From the NCBI GenBank assembly GCA_038250675.1, contig JBBSCB010000051.1, positions 1-15,981 on the forward strand: 15,981 bases of DNA, read 5' to 3'. The position numbers and the translations under genes are program-made. Every line of letters starts with the position of its first letter. The stretch's first letter is position 1. This document shows, one piece after another, positions 15,602 to 15,981 of this stretch. The notes under the pieces are model-generated. The model had not been told where the DNA came from and searched no databases. It saw nothing but the letters and a program-made list of their open reading frames with translations. Source of the stretch: JAICUF01 sp038250675 (GTDB taxonomy: Bacteria; Gemmatimonadota; Gemmatimonadetes; Gemmatimonadales; GWC2-71-9).

Positions 15602-15981
15602 CCGCCGCGCCTGCGGGTGGCCACGGCGCGGGCCGCCTCACGATCGGCGATCCGCCGCTTGAGGTCCTCGCGCTTGTCGTGCTGCTTCTTGCCGCGGCCC
15701 AGCGCGAGCGCCACCTTGGCGCGGCCATCCTTGAAGTACAGCTCCAGTGGGACCAGCGTCAGACCCTCCCGCTCGACCGCGCCGATCATGCGCTCGATCT
15801 CCTTGCGATGCAGGAGCAACTTGCGCGTGCGGACCGGGTCGTGATTGTAGCGATTGCCCTGCTCGTACGGCGTGATGTTCATGCCGTCGAGAAAGACCTC
15901 GCCGTTCCGGAGACGCGCGTACGCCTCCTTGATGGACGCCTTGCCGCTGCGGAGCGACTTGACCTCGGTTCCGGTCAATAC
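15598..15981 (-). CDS. smpB: SsrA-binding protein (5' end cut by window edge)
   Basis: SmpB binds tmRNA and delivers it to stalled ribosomes in trans-translation. The visible 127 residues start inside the conserved segment VLTGTEVKSLR and continue with AYARLRNGEVFL, MNITPYEQGNR, RTRKLLLHRKEI and LVPLELYFKDGRAKVALALGRGKK. The basic tail from about residue 98 of the visible part (HDKREDLKRRIADREAAR) is the region that mimics mRNA in the ribosome. The TTG at 15978 encodes the Leu of this conserved segment and is not a real start; about 25-35 residues lie beyond the window. Its stop overlaps the amidase start by four bases. ssrA is not in the window. Confidence 0.96.
   Translation of the reverse strand, partial: VLTGTEVKSLRSGKASIKEAYARLRNGEVFLDGMNITPYEQGNRYNHDPVRTRKLLLHRKEIERMIGAVEREGLTLVPLELYFKDGRAKVALALGRGKKQHDKREDLKRRIADREAARAVATRRRGG

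Noticed and set aside
14483..15844. A 453-codon plus-strand open frame opposite the amidase and smpB
   Set aside because: Same cause: it mirrors two real genes, has shadow-type composition, and no ribosome site was evident.

Overview
The window is about 16 kb of GC-rich, almost fully coding bacterial chromosome. It holds core housekeeping genes and shows no mobile element, CRISPR array, tRNA or rRNA. All genes except rpmB lie on the minus strand, so they are read here from high to low coordinates. The GC content, the run of overlapping genes, the TPR lipoprotein placed next to an envelope amidase, and the linkage of pyrimidine genes to the ribosomal alpha operon suggest a Gram-negative-type environmental lineage. 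My best guess is Gemmatimonadota or a near relative. This is an inference from gene style; I could not search for matches.

Block A (15981 to 11026, minus): smpB (5' end cut by the window edge), an Amidase_3 N-acetylmuramoyl-L-alanine amidase, a TPR lipoprotein, pyrD (class 1B), pyrF and a small secreted NTF2-like protein. Every junction overlaps by 1 to 13 bases, so this is one tightly coupled operon linking ribosome rescue, cell-wall remodelling and late UMP synthesis. Block B (11009 to 7904, minus): a self-contained alpha operon, rpmJ-rpsM-rpsK-rpsD-rpoA-rplQ, with its own promoter upstream of rpmJ and a bidirectional terminator shared with the convergent rpmB. It is detached from the usual spc-operon genes (secY, adk, map, infA).

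Block C: rpmB (plus strand, 7693 to 7884) is divergent from the last operon. The 94-base gap between them appears to hold two back-to-back promoters with overlapping -10 boxes. Block D (7598 to 1, minus): gmd, rmd-like, carB, murB, a WbpD-like N-acetyltransferase and a WbpE-like PLP aminotransferase (3' end cut by the window edge). The first two point to GDP-6-deoxy-hexose (probably GDP-D-rhamnose). The last two point to a diacetamido uronic acid nucleotide sugar. carB feeds pyrimidine (hence UDP-sugar) synthesis, and murB makes UDP-MurNAc. The block reads as a surface-polysaccharide and nucleotide-sugar operon with two housekeeping enzymes embedded in it.

Only four non-coding gaps exceed 50 bases (794-881, 7599-7692, 7885-7958, 10945-11025), and none exceeds 300. 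I see no clear candidate for a wholly new system. The points most worth checking are the divergent promoter, the leaderless relocated alpha operon, the amidase-lipoprotein pair and the mixed carB-murB-sugar operon.
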